From CAZOWL01 sp964583605 (GTDB lineage Bacteria > Pseudomonadota > Gammaproteobacteria > Chromatiales > Chromatiaceae): 64,000 nt of DNA. The notes below the pieces were generated by a model. It did no database searches and was not told where the DNA came from. It worked only from the letters and a program-made list of their open reading frames with translations. The position numbers were made by a program, and so were the translations under genes. Position 1 is the stretch's first letter. Each line of letters opens with the position of its first letter. Location of the stretch: assembly GCA_964583605.1 (NCBI GenBank), contig CAZOWL010000006.1, positions 1 through 64,000 of the forward strand. Reading direction: 5' to 3'. This document shows, piece after piece, positions 8,213-16,252 of this stretch.

Positions 8213-10042
8213 GTGAGACGACGCACCCCAACCTTTGGCAAGCACGCTTTCCTGGCCGGAGTGGCCCTCGCGTTGGCCGCCAGCGCCACGCTCGCGCCAG
8301 CCCAGGCCGCTGCAGACGATGGTCCCGCAGGGGTCGAGGACCTCCTCGATGGCTGGCCGCGATTCGGCAGCGTCAACACCGGCAACGCGATCTTCATCCA
8401 TCCCGACGGGACCGCCCTCAATCATTGGCATGCGGCGCGCATCTTCTGGGAGGGCCCCGACGGCTCGTTGCACTACGACATGCTCCCGGAGATCGTCGTC
8501 TACCGCGGGCACATGTCCGATCAGCTGACCGGCACGTCGAACGGCGGCGCGACGACCCATGCCTTCGGCGTCAAGGTGCAGGGGCCGGACTCGTACGGCC
8601 GTGACCGCGGGCGGGAGATCCTTGCCTTGTCCGGCTATCCCGGGAGCTTTCTCCGCGAGGCCGGCTGCTACGGTCATCCGATCGGCATCATCAACGACGG
8701 TGATATTGCCGGCGAGCCCGGCACTGGGGCCTTTCTCGCCGAAACCAATACCCGCGGCGAGCCGAACGAGCAGACCCGGCAGCTCTTGGAGGGGCGTCCC
8801 GGCTTTGAGGCCGGCAAGGATTGCGATCCGCGCACTGCGCGAATCGAGCACGATGGGGATCGGCTTCCCGATGTGATCCTCGGCGGTGGTGAGCGCTTCT
8901 TCTTGCCGAAGGGCACGCCGCTGTGCCGAGACCTGACGCCGATTCCCCCAGCCGGCAATCTGCCCCTAGAATGCGCTGCCCATACCGATGCCGTCACCGG
9001 CTCGGGCCCGGACCGAGACGATGGCCGCAACCTGCTCAAGCTGGCCGAGTCGCTCGGCTACGTCGTCATGCGCACGCGCGCGGAGCTCGAGGCGGTCAAG
9101 GCCGTGGTCGAGCGCGACCCCGATTACGCACCCCGCCTCCTGGGTCTGTTCGGTGCCGACGATATCTTCAACGACAGCCGCGAAGAAGACCTCATTCGTG
9201 CTGGTCTCCTCCGGGACGCAGCGGATCCGCTGCCGCAGGAGGGCGAGGAGCGCGGCGCCGACAAGATCGGCCGTCTCGTCCTCTGGGGCCAGAAGCTCAA
9301 CCAGTACGGGCCGAACGATCCCAACTACAGCTTCAATCCCCCGACGCCGGCGGAGATGACGGAGCTGGGCCTCGAGGTCCTCAAGCGCCGGGCGGATCGC
9401 GCGCGCAAGCCCTTCGCTGTGGTCACCGAGGTCGAGAGCACCGACAACATGCCGAACAGCAACAATGCGATGGGCACCCTACGGGCCCTTAAGCGTGCCG
9501 ACGACCTGATCGGCGTTGCTCGTCGGTTTGTCGCGAGTAAGGACCCCAGGACCTTGATCATCACCGCCGCGGACAGCGATGGCTCGGGGATTCAGCTGTT
9601 AGGCCTCACCCCTACCGACCCCCTGCCTGATGCCCCGACGATCCACGTCAACTCGTTCTTCAACGCCGACGGCGAGGTTGAGGAATTTCGAGTCGCCACC
9701 GATGGGATCGAAGGCGCCAACACGCGGGCCTTCGTCGCCGAGCCGGATAGGCAATTGCCCCACCGGCCGTTTCCGAGCCCGGCCACCGACGTCGAGCCGG
9801 TTCCGGCCGTGCCGCTGGTGTTTTCGATCGCCTGGCCCGGCTTCAGCGATTTCGCCGGCGGCATTCTGACCCGCGCGGAGGGTCTGAACGCGGAGCTGGT
9901 GAACGAGCCCTCGGGTCTGCGGGCCGGCGAGCCGCCGTTCAGCGAGCGGTTCGACAACACGGACGTCTACCGGGTGATCTATGCGACCCTGTTCGGCAGG
10001 CGTCTGCCAGTCAGCGTGGGTGTGCCAAGCGAGACCCGCTGA
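8213..10042 (+). CDS. Secreted alkaline phosphatase family protein
   Basis: The 609-residue product begins with a signal peptide (cleavage near AQAAA-DD). It keeps alkaline-phosphatase features: an early GNAIFIHPDG metal-site segment, GTSNGGATTHAFGVK in the position of the nucleophile loop, HPIGIINDGDIAGEPG, DVILGGGERFF, EVESTDNMPNSNN and LIITAADSDGSG near the distal metal site. It would hydrolyse phosphate esters in the periplasm or outside. It starts at a GTG with GGAGG just upstream, 31 nt after the metal ATPase, so the two may be co-transcribed. The motifs are divergent from E. coli PhoA, so the substrate may differ. Confidence 0.82.
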   Translation: MRRRTPTFGKHAFLAGVALALAASATLAPAQAAADDGPAGVEDLLDGWPRFGSVNTGNAIFIHPDGTALNHWHAARIFWEGPDGSLHYDMLPEIVVYRGHMSDQLTGTSNGGATTHAFGVKVQGPDSYGRDRGREILALSGYPGSFLREAGCYGHPIGIINDGDIAGEPGTGAFLAETNTRGEPNEQTRQLLEGRPGFEAGKDCDPRTARIEHDGDRLPDVILGGGERFFLPKGTPLCRDLTPIPPAGNLPLECAAHTDAVTGSGPDRDDGRNLLKLAESLGYVVMRTRAELEAVKAVVERDPDYAPRLLGLFGADDIFNDSREEDLIRAGLLRDAADPLPQEGEERGADKIGRLVLWGQKLNQYGPNDPNYSFNPPTPAEMTELGLEVLKRRADRARKPFAVVTEVESTDNMPNSNNAMGTLRALKRADDLIGVARRFVASKDPRTLIITAADSDGSGIQLLGLTPTDPLPDAPTIHVNSFFNADGEVEEFRVATDGIEGANTRAFVAEPDRQLPHRPFPSPATDVEPVPAVPLVFSIAWPGFSDFAGGILTRAEGLNAELVNEPSGLRAGEPPFSERFDNTDVYRVIYATLFGRRLPVSVGVPSETR

Positions 10043-10100
10043 CCGGTGTCGATGGCGGGGCGCGCTCCCGTCATCGAGCAAGCTCGTGCAATGATGCGAT

Positions 10101-10236
10101 TTACTAGGCTATGAAATTCGCGAAGCACGCTCGCTCCCACGCCCCCTGGGAGAGGAGGGTTGGGGTGTGGGAATGGACAGGGGCGAGGCGAGCCGCCCCA
10201 GATGACGGCATGCCACCTCGCCCCTGATCGTTCCCG
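10101..10236 (-). repeat. Dispersed 125-bp repeat, copy with inverted stem-loop
   Basis: The right half (ATGAAATTCGCGAAGC onward) is in minus orientation. The part beyond the first GGGGCGAGGCGA arm is in plus orientation (GAGCCGCCCC to CCCCTGATCGTTCCC). The loop between the arms has thus flipped relative to the flank. The copy lies between two convergent genes. Confidence 0.75.
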
Positions 10237-10261
10237 CGCGCTCAATAGGGCGACATCCAGA

Positions 10262-12790
10262 TCACCTCAGGACGCGCCGTCCAGGCGCCCGCTGATAGGC
10301 ATATTCAAGGGAGATCATGCCCCGTCCAGCGCTGAAGACCCGCATCTTCGCGTAGCGGTTCTGATCGGTCTTGATGACGTAGACATTGTCAGTCATCTCC
10401 AGAAGCCCGCCGGCCTTGTCACCGTGCCAGTTGTCGTCAACCGGGTAGGCGGAGATGAGCTCGACGGCGTGCTGCGCCATCCAGTCGACGAAGAGATCCG
10501 ACGTGCTGTCGAGGGTTAGGCCATCCAGCTCGGTTGCCGTGAGCGTTGGAAGCTCGCCGAAGGGTGGATAGGGTAGATTGAAAAGCTCCTGATTCTCGAA
10601 CGCCAGCAGCGCCTTCTGGTTGAACTGATAGTGGACGTTGGGCTGAACCTGGGGCCAGCCGATGATGTAAGGCATGGCCTGGGTCAGGGAGCCAGGGGCC
10701 ACCATGTGCACGGTGACGGCCGCGGTGCCGAGATTGGGATCGGCCAGGTAGCCGCCCACGGCCTCTCCTACCGCACCCAGCGGGGCCGCCTGGGCCGCGG
10801 CAATCGATGTCTTGGCGAGGACGTCGTCCAGGATCTCCTCTCCCATGTGCTCCCAGCTCGCCTCGCAGCTCGCGAGGTCGGCGCCGTGGATGCCCAAGAC
10901 CAGGCCGGTGGCGGTCGGATCGGCGCCCGAAACGAGCTCCGTGGTCCTCTCGACGTTGATCTGCCGCATCAAGGGGTGGGCCTCTAACGCACTCCCGAGG
11001 AAGACCTCGAGGCCAGCGAGGTCCGGGCGGCCCTCGTCGGTCGCGGCGAGCTCCCAGCGACCGGTGAGATCACCCTCATCGACCACCTGCCAGGTCCCGC
11101 CGACCCGTTCCTCCTTCACCCAGGAGCCCGTGTAGCCTCCTGCCATTGCGCCAGCGAACGTCGTGGCGCCGGGGGCCTCGTCCAGCGTCAGCTCCAGATA
11201 CTTGTTGCCGTCCTCCGAGTAGCCCCAGAGCTCGCCGGCGAGCTGCAGGGCGCCAGCGGTGTCGACCGTGCCCCAGAATGCCCCCTCGAGGTCTGGGACG
11301 TCCGTATCGAGACCGCTAATCCCGAATTCGCCGCTCAGGTCCGCGCCCTTGTGGCCGAGAAAGCCCTCGAACTGCAGGGCGAGGTCGTTCCCGTCGATCG
11401 TCAGCTCGCCACGCCACTCGGACGTGAGGGCCTCGACCGGCTGGCCCATCAGCCAGCGGATCTCCTCGATGTGGCCGCTGCAATTGTTGATCATCAGGGG
11501 GATCACGCCGACCCAGGCGACATTCTGGTCGCGCAGGCGGGCGAGCGCCTCCCCGATGCCCTTCCCCGTCAGCCCGAGCTCTTGGTTGCGCCCGTCCTCT
11601 TCCAGCATCTCATCCTCGAGGAAGGCTAGCTCCATCGGCCATGCGGCGTATTCGGGATAGAGGTCCCGGATGCGCTTTACCGCCTTGTCCACGGCCAGGT
11701 TCCACTCGGGCGCGGGCTCGCCGTGGGCAATGATGAGGATCCCGGGGCTCGGCGGACCCTTGTGGAGCGGCACGCGCGCGACGTTGACGACCTCCTCCCA
11801 GGCAACCGGCCCCAGATTGGCCCCGGCGACACCGCTGAGATGATTCAGCCGGATGTAGGGCCAGCCGTCGCGCAGGTGCTTGAGGCAGACATCCCAGCCC
11901 GGCTCCTCGGGCAGGGTGTTTTCGGGGACGATCTGACCGACGCCGGAGTCGAGATCGATGAATACGTCCAGGTGCTCATGCGCGGCCCGCTCTCTGAGGC
12001 GACCGTGAAAGGGATTCTCGATAAGGGCTCGGGGATGCAGAGGATCCTCCGACATGAACGGACGGGCCCCGCGGCGCAAGACCCGGTCCTGGGCCGTCGC
12101 GATGCCGAAACGGTTGGGGATGAGCTCGTGGCCCGCGAGGCCGACCGTCCCGCCGGTCTCGGAGTCGGGTATCGTGATCACCAAATCCTGCGACGGGGCA
12201 TCCGGTCCGAGGTAGGAGGCGATGTCGCCGGACAGCTCTCCGTTGATGATGGCGCGGGTCACGAGAGCAGTCATCATCCCGGTCTTGGCCTCGGCGACCG
12301 CGGCTGGGTCGAGACTTCCAGCTGCAACCTCCCGCACGCTGCGGCGAAGCCGCTCAGCGGCCAGCCCGACGCGAACAGGCCGCGTCTCGCCGCTGAGGAG
12401 CGCCGCCGTGGAGAGCGCGTCTACCAACGCCTTTGGCTGCCACCGACTCAACAGACCGTGCTCGAACACCCCGCTGTCTTGGAGCCTGATCTCGATGGTT
12501 GCGGTTCTCCAGCCGACCGGGAGACCGTCGAAGTGGATCCGGTAGGTCTCGTCGGCGGAGCCGTTCAGAACGGTGCCGTCGTCTACGACGGCTCGTGACT
12601 CGAGATCTCTATGATCTCTGCCTGCCTGCTCGAGCAGCGCGATGGTTTCGTCGCTCAGCATCGCGACGGCGGTAAGTCTGGCGTGAGGCGGCATCCATTC
12701 CCGCGTCACGTCGGCACCTCGCGACGGGGCCGTCCAGGCCACCGCGGCCGACAATACGAACATCAAGGTCGTGATAAGTGTTCTCTTCAC
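10262..12790 (-). CDS. Large secreted protein with CbiX-like chelatase motif
   Basis: This 842-residue protein begins at a GTG with GAGGG upstream, then a signal peptide (to about residue 26). The middle contains PGILIIAHGEPAPEWN (His356) followed by helices and MINNCSGHIEEIRWL. This resembles the N-terminal chelatase motif of sirohydrochlorin cobaltochelatase CbiX and related type II chelatases. Flanking regions of roughly 340 and 400 residues are not recognised. Export would be odd for a tetrapyrrole chelatase, so a metal-binding or metallophore-handling role is possible but unproven. It converges with the alkaline phosphatase gene, separated by a repeat copy. Confidence 0.65.
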   Translation of the reverse strand: MKRTLITTLMFVLSAAVAWTAPSRGADVTREWMPPHARLTAVAMLSDETIALLEQAGRDHRDLESRAVVDDGTVLNGSADETYRIHFDGLPVGWRTATIEIRLQDSGVFEHGLLSRWQPKALVDALSTAALLSGETRPVRVGLAAERLRRSVREVAAGSLDPAAVAEAKTGMMTALVTRAIINGELSGDIASYLGPDAPSQDLVITIPDSETGGTVGLAGHELIPNRFGIATAQDRVLRRGARPFMSEDPLHPRALIENPFHGRLRERAAHEHLDVFIDLDSGVGQIVPENTLPEEPGWDVCLKHLRDGWPYIRLNHLSGVAGANLGPVAWEEVVNVARVPLHKGPPSPGILIIAHGEPAPEWNLAVDKAVKRIRDLYPEYAAWPMELAFLEDEMLEEDGRNQELGLTGKGIGEALARLRDQNVAWVGVIPLMINNCSGHIEEIRWLMGQPVEALTSEWRGELTIDGNDLALQFEGFLGHKGADLSGEFGISGLDTDVPDLEGAFWGTVDTAGALQLAGELWGYSEDGNKYLELTLDEAPGATTFAGAMAGGYTGSWVKEERVGGTWQVVDEGDLTGRWELAATDEGRPDLAGLEVFLGSALEAHPLMRQINVERTTELVSGADPTATGLVLGIHGADLASCEASWEHMGEEILDDVLAKTSIAAAQAAPLGAVGEAVGGYLADPNLGTAAVTVHMVAPGSLTQAMPYIIGWPQVQPNVHYQFNQKALLAFENQELFNLPYPPFGELPTLTATELDGLTLDSTSDLFVDWMAQHAVELISAYPVDDNWHGDKAGGLLEMTDNVYVIKTDQNRYAKMRVFSAGRGMISLEYAYQRAPGRRVLR

Positions 12791-13079
12791 AACGAGTTCC
12801 CTCACTGGTTGGGTGTCAGGCACGCATCAGCTGGAGGGCGCGTGATCTGGCCGCCTCACTGCGGGGGCGGTCAGCAAGCGTTCCGTACATCTGATGGCGG
12901 GCCTGACCGGCTTGCCTAGCTCCGTGGGCGCTGTCTGGGTGATGAGAACAACCTGGATGGCGTGGCCACTAGGCCTTTGGCGAGATCAGGCTTGGTCGGC
13001 ACCAAGACGCCGCCAAACCCGGCTGCGGAGGGATTATATGCGAGTAGGATGCGATAACATACGCATGCGATTCTCGTTA

Positions 13080-13093
13080 TTGATGTGGATCAA
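13080..13093. promoter_or_regulatory. Perfect FNR-type box
   Basis: The sequence is TTGAT-GTGG-ATCAA, an exact match to the FNR/Anr consensus TTGAT-N4-ATCAA used by anaerobic regulators. It overlaps an AT-rich, weakly Fur-box-like stretch (GCGATTCTCGTTATTGATG, 13066-13084). It lies about 150 bp before the HMA-protein gene of the fez-like cluster. The box is about 127 bp ahead of the candidate start of transcription, so activation may be indirect or use another promoter. Confidence 0.65.
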
Positions 13094-13178
13094 GAAGCCC
13101 GGCTGCCGGCAGTCCCTGCCGGGCCTGCGGCGCTCATTGGGCCACGCTGCCTATCCTGCAGGCGATGCCTGGACACTC

Positions 13179-13207
13179 TTGCAAACGCGAATCGATATTA
13201 CTAATAT
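13179..13207 (+). promoter_or_regulatory. Candidate fez-like promoter with palindromic operator
   Basis: TTGCAA (13179-13184) and TAATAT (13202-13207) are 17 bp apart and could be -35 and -10. A perfect 13-bp palindrome, ATATTACTAATAT (13195-13207), covers the -10. Its 6-1-6 layout resembles the spacing of Fur sites, and a fur gene lies in the same cluster, so iron repression is a reasonable inference. The rest of the 12791-13246 gap has a GC-rich hairpin (about 13099-13126) and no gene. Confidence 0.45.
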
Positions 13208-13246
13208 AAAATCCCACATTGACTGTCGATGATAAGGGTGAGGTCG

Positions 13247-13918
13247 ATGATTGAGCTGCGCCATCAAATCCCTGGACGCATGCGCTGGCACGTGCCCGGC
13301 TTGCGACGCGATGCGCATCTTGCCGCGCATGCCGCGACAACGCTGAAGGCAAAGCCCGGCGTGCGCCAGGTGCGGGTGAACCCCGCCTGCGCTAGCCTGG
13401 TGATCGATTTCGATCCCTCGGCGATGACAGGCGCACAGGTCGAGCGGCAACTGCGATGTCTCCTGAGTCAGGAGGATGCTGCGTCACCGTCCACACGTCC
13501 TGACAACCCGGCTCCAACCCGACATTCCGAGCTGGCCCCAGCGCCGAGCGCTGGGCGCAAGAAGTTGGCTCGCCCGGGCCATCGCTGGGGCCTGCTAGAG
13601 ATGCTCGGTGTGCGGCCGGCGGTTCAGCCGCCGGACGAGCCCTCACTCCTGTGTCGGGTCAACCTGCGCGTGACTCGCTGGATGCTACGGACTTCATTCC
13701 GAGCCTGGTGGCACGAGCAGGTGCCCAACACGGGCTCCGACGGGCGCGATGTCCCGGCCCCAGTCCCGAGCCTGAGTCTGGTCTGGGCCTATCAGCTGTC
13801 ACAGCCATTACTGAACAGCCCGCCGAGCACCAACCCGCCGGCTCGTACATTGAGCCAGGCCTTGTCGAGCTTGTGGCGACGCAGCGATAACGACGCCCCA
13901 CGATTGCTCGATGTCTAG
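13247..13918 (+). CDS. HMA-like protein of the ferrosome-type cluster (FezC-like)
   Basis: The 223-residue protein begins with an HMA-like ferredoxin-fold domain of about 70 residues (IPGRMRWHVPGL near residues 8-19). It lacks the CxxC metal motif and instead carries Arg/His-rich residues. The same PGRxR signature opens the P-type ATPase at 16769-18889, so the two share a domain. The rest is Pro-rich with weakly hydrophobic segments and a Trp-rich stretch. Known fez operons of ferrosome-forming bacteria include a protein resembling the N-terminus of FezB, which fits. The start at 13247 is chosen because homology begins there; 13229 is also possible. fur follows after 20 nt. Confidence 0.6.
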   Translation: MIELRHQIPGRMRWHVPGLRRDAHLAAHAATTLKAKPGVRQVRVNPACASLVIDFDPSAMTGAQVERQLRCLLSQEDAASPSTRPDNPAPTRHSELAPAPSAGRKKLARPGHRWGLLEMLGVRPAVQPPDEPSLLCRVNLRVTRWMLRTSFRAWWHEQVPNTGSDGRDVPAPVPSLSLVWAYQLSQPLLNSPPSTNPPARTLSQALSSLWRRSDNDAPRLLDV

Positions 13919-13938
13919 GTCCTTGCTCAAGAAATCCG

Positions 13939-14370
13939 ATGCAGAGAGAACAAATCAAGCAGGCTGGGCTCAAGGTTACACAGCCACGGGTCAGGATCCT
14001 GAAGCTTCTGGAGCGCAGCGAGCGGCGTCACCTGACTGCCGAGGATGTTTACAACGAGCTGGCCGCCCGGCATGAGGAGCTCGGCCTGGCCACTGTCTAT
14101 CGCGTCCTGACCCAGTTCGAAAGCGCGGGCCTGGTGCGCCGACAGCATTTCGATGCCGGGCAGTCGGTCTTCGAGATCGACCGCGGCGACCATCACGACC
14201 ACCTGGTCTGTGTGAAGTGCGGCAAGGTGCAGGAGTTCTTCGACGACACGATCGAACGCCGCCAGAGTACCGTGGCGTCCGAGCGCGGCTACACGCCAAC
14301 CGATCATTCCCTGGTCATCCACGGCCTTTGCTCCGATTGTGTTGAGGGCTTGCCGGAGCCCCCGGGATAA
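13939..14370 (+). CDS. fur: Ferric uptake regulator Fur
   Basis: This 143-residue protein has the full Fur layout. A winged helix (VTQPRVRILKLLERS, then LATVYRVLTQFESAGLV) is followed by the metal-binding segment HHDHLVCVKCGKVQEF (His85, His86, His88, Cys91, Cys94) and a C-terminal CSDC (Cys131, Cys134) typical of the structural zinc site. Fur represses iron-acquisition genes when loaded with iron. Here it sits inside the putative iron-organelle cluster, 20 nt after the HMA-protein gene and probably co-transcribed with it. Whether it is the genome's main Fur or a dedicated one cannot be told from this window. Confidence 0.92.
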   Translation: MQREQIKQAGLKVTQPRVRILKLLERSERRHLTAEDVYNELAARHEELGLATVYRVLTQFESAGLVRRQHFDAGQSVFEIDRGDHHDHLVCVKCGKVQEFFDDTIERRQSTVASERGYTPTDHSLVIHGLCSDCVEGLPEPPG

Positions 14371-14730
14371 CGGCGAGGGCCGGTGGCAAGGGCCCAGGCT
14401 GTGCTGCCGAGGAAACGACTCAAGACCTGCTCGAGCACAACCAAGGCTCGCGCCAGCAGCGGCCTGAGCTCAAGCAGCGCGCGCATACCTCCAGGCAGAG
14501 TCGATGCGTGGCGCATAGCGGCGCACGGCCGAGTGCGGTTTCGACGGCTTGGACGGACGGCGCCTCAACGGGGCCTTGGCTGGCCGCCACGGGTCAAGGC
14601 TCGGCGAGACGCAATGTACGTGCTTCTGTTGACACGTAAAGATAACGATTAGCGAGGACACTATCAGGTTGTGGTATCTTTGCACAGTGTCGATTGGATT
14701 CTCCGCACAGAAGGTCGGGAGGTAGGCTAG
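14371..14730 (+). other. Intergenic leader before the small-protein genes
   Basis: No gene is seen in these 360 bp. A TTGACA (14629-14634) is followed by GATAACGATTAGC (14641-14653), which matches part of the Fur consensus, but no good -10 lies at the right distance. GGGAGG (14717-14722) is the ribosome site of the next gene. A second, internal promoter of the cluster is possible. Confidence 0.4.
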
Positions 14731-15516
14731 ATGAGCGAGAAGTCGTATCAGGGATCTGAAGGCGGTGGCCCAAGAGGGGGCTCGGCTGAGCAGGCTGGTC
14801 CGGGAATGGCCTCGGTCGAATCTCGTCCGGGGGCCGGGCCAGCAGTCCAGCAGCAAGCCGGGCCAGATCGGGCAGGGCCGGCCGTGGGGCCGACGCCGCC
14901 TCAGCCAGGCGCCGGCGAGCAGCCCGGTGGACCACCGGGGATGTCCGGCCACCAGGCAGGGGGCCAGCCGCCGCCTTGGTACGCCGGCTATGGCGGTCCG
15001 GCGGGCGATCCCAGAGGGGCTTGGCAACAAGGAGGTGCCCAAGGGATGGGCGGGCCTTACGGTCATCCGCAAACGGCGGAGCCCTATGGGCCGGCTTACA
15101 GCCACGATTATTGGTCGGCGCATCCTGCGTCGATGGGGTACCCTGGCGGCGCGCCATGGGGTGCTTCGCCCGGGTACTACGGCAGTCCGTACCCCTATCC
15201 CTACTCGGCCTACCCGCATGGACCGCAGGGGCCTGGGCAGGCCGGCGCGCACGCCCGTCATGGCGCCGGTATGGCGGACCTGATGGAGGAGATCGCGAAG
15301 GGCGGAAACGGCCTATCCAGTCTCTCCAAGATGCTAAGTCTCGACGACTCGGAGTTCTGGAAGGGGGCTCTGGTGGGAGCCGCGGCGGTCCTGTTACTGA
15401 CGAACGAGTCAGTGCAGGAGGTGCTCTTCAAGACGGGTGCCCGAGCGAAGCAGGCCGTAAAGGCCGGCATCGACAAGGCCAAGGGGACCAGCAGCGAGGC
15501 GCCGACCGATGAGTGA
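14731..15516 (+). CDS. Pro/Gly/Tyr-rich protein with C-terminal membrane helix, fez-type
   Basis: The 261-residue protein has about 170 residues of low-complexity sequence rich in Gly, Pro, Gln, Tyr and Ala (many PYG, PGY and GGP steps). A conserved end follows: FWKGALVGAAAVLLLTNESV (from residue 209), then a basic amphipathic helix (KTGARAKQAVKAGIDKAKG). The end closely resembles that of the protein at 16203-16631. A disordered, sticky head on a membrane anchor suggests a scaffold or coat on a membrane compartment, in line with ferrosome genes; this is inference. Its last 8 nt overlap the next gene (ATGAGTGA). Confidence 0.7.
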   Translation: MSEKSYQGSEGGGPRGGSAEQAGPGMASVESRPGAGPAVQQQAGPDRAGPAVGPTPPQPGAGEQPGGPPGMSGHQAGGQPPPWYAGYGGPAGDPRGAWQQGGAQGMGGPYGHPQTAEPYGPAYSHDYWSAHPASMGYPGGAPWGASPGYYGSPYPYPYSAYPHGPQGPGQAGAHARHGAGMADLMEEIAKGGNGLSSLSKMLSLDDSEFWKGALVGAAAVLLLTNESVQEVLFKTGARAKQAVKAGIDKAKGTSSEAPTDE

Positions 15517-15898
15517 CCGATACGAATACCCAGTGCCCCATCAAGCCCTGGTGGCCTATCCCGCCGTGCCGCCGGCGCCCGGCTATGCGGTGGCCGACAA
15601 TTCTTGCAGCACGTTGGTGCGCCTGGCCACCGTCGGTGCCATCGTCGGTGGCTCGGCTGCCGCCGCCTCGAACCTGGCGCGGATGCAGCGCGCTGAGATC
15701 ACCGTGAATCAAGTGCTGGCCGACACGACCAAGACGGCTGTTTCGAGCGCACTCGCGACCGCGGTGGCCGGCGCTGTCGCCGGCGCCGTAGCCGAGCAGG
15801 GACTGGTGCGGCTCGGGGTGATGTTTGCCACCGGTGCGGCCGTACTCTATGCGCTCGAGCGGCGCTCGGTGCGCAAGGAGGACGAGACGGGTGTCTGA
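15509..15898 (+). CDS. Gly/Ala-rich two-helix membrane protein, fez-type
   Basis: This 129-residue protein opens with a short Pro/Tyr-rich head (YPVPHQALVAYPAVPPAPGY). Two hydrophobic segments rich in small residues follow (LATVGAIVGGSAAAASNLA and ATAVAGAVAGAVAEQ), with a third weaker one near the end. The GxxxG-like packing resembles small membrane proteins that crowd organelle membranes, such as magnetosome and ferrosome proteins. It overlaps both neighbours by 8 nt, so the genes are translationally coupled. The molecular role is not known. Confidence 0.7.
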   Translation: MSDRYEYPVPHQALVAYPAVPPAPGYAVADNSCSTLVRLATVGAIVGGSAAAASNLARMQRAEITVNQVLADTTKTAVSSALATAVAGAVAGAVAEQGLVRLGVMFATGAAVLYALERRSVRKEDETGV

Positions 15899-16088
15899 TC
15901 ACCGCCAACGCCAGCGTCACGGCGCAACCAAGAATCTCGCCGAGGGCATCGGCGGGGCGATCGTCGGGAGCGCCCTGGTCCTGCTTCTGCGGCAGCTGCT
16001 GCGGTCACGTGGGCAGAAGAGCGAGCCGAAGTCTGGACACCATGATGAGCCCTTGTCGAGCCCCCCGGCCGAGCAAGGACCCGCATGA
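15891..16088 (+). CDS. Small single-helix membrane protein, fez-type
   Basis: The 65-residue product starts at a GTG with a near-perfect ribosome site (AAGGAGG, 15875-15881, 9 nt spacing) and overlaps the previous gene by 8 nt (GTGTCTGA). One hydrophobic helix (AIVGSALVLLLRQLL) sits between a basic head and a charged, His-containing tail. The frame is open further upstream, but that stretch lies inside the previous gene, and the ribosome site fixes the GTG. Likely an organelle-membrane component by context; function unknown. Confidence 0.65.
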   Translation: MSDHRQRQRHGATKNLAEGIGGAIVGSALVLLLRQLLRSRGQKSEPKSGHHDEPLSSPPAEQGPA

Positions 16089-16252
16089 AGGGCGGTTCCG
16101 GCATTGCCGTCGCGGCAGTCGGCCCGAACAGGCGCTGGCGCGCCGAGGAGGTCGCCCGGCGTATCGGCTTACCATCTGACGCAACGCTACCAGGAGAGAA
16201 CCTTGAGCAGTCATTACTTGCCGCACCCCTATTCTGGCTCCACGCCGTTTGA
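16085..16252 (+). CDS. Possible 55-residue ORF coupled by ATGA overlap
   Basis: An ATG at 16085 overlaps the previous stop codon (ATGA) and opens a 55-codon frame that starts MKGGSGIAVAAVGPNRR and ends at 16252. It overlaps the first 50 bp of the next gene in another frame. The stop/start overlap matches the coupling style of this operon. However, the sequence matches no known family and could be a chance frame across an intergenic spacer. It is listed as a candidate only. Confidence 0.25.
   Translation: MKGGSGIAVAAVGPNRRWRAEEVARRIGLPSDATLPGENLEQSLLAAPLFWLHAV

Noticed and set aside
11723..12598. A 291-codon plus-strand frame opposite the CbiX-like gene
   Set aside because: It is antisense to a protein with a signal peptide and a chelatase motif; codon-position GC favours the minus strand.
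14470..15261. A 263-codon minus-strand frame over the Pro/Gly/Tyr-rich gene
   Set aside because: The plus strand has a good ribosome site, a conserved tail and coupled neighbours; the minus frame is Arg/Pro-rich noise.
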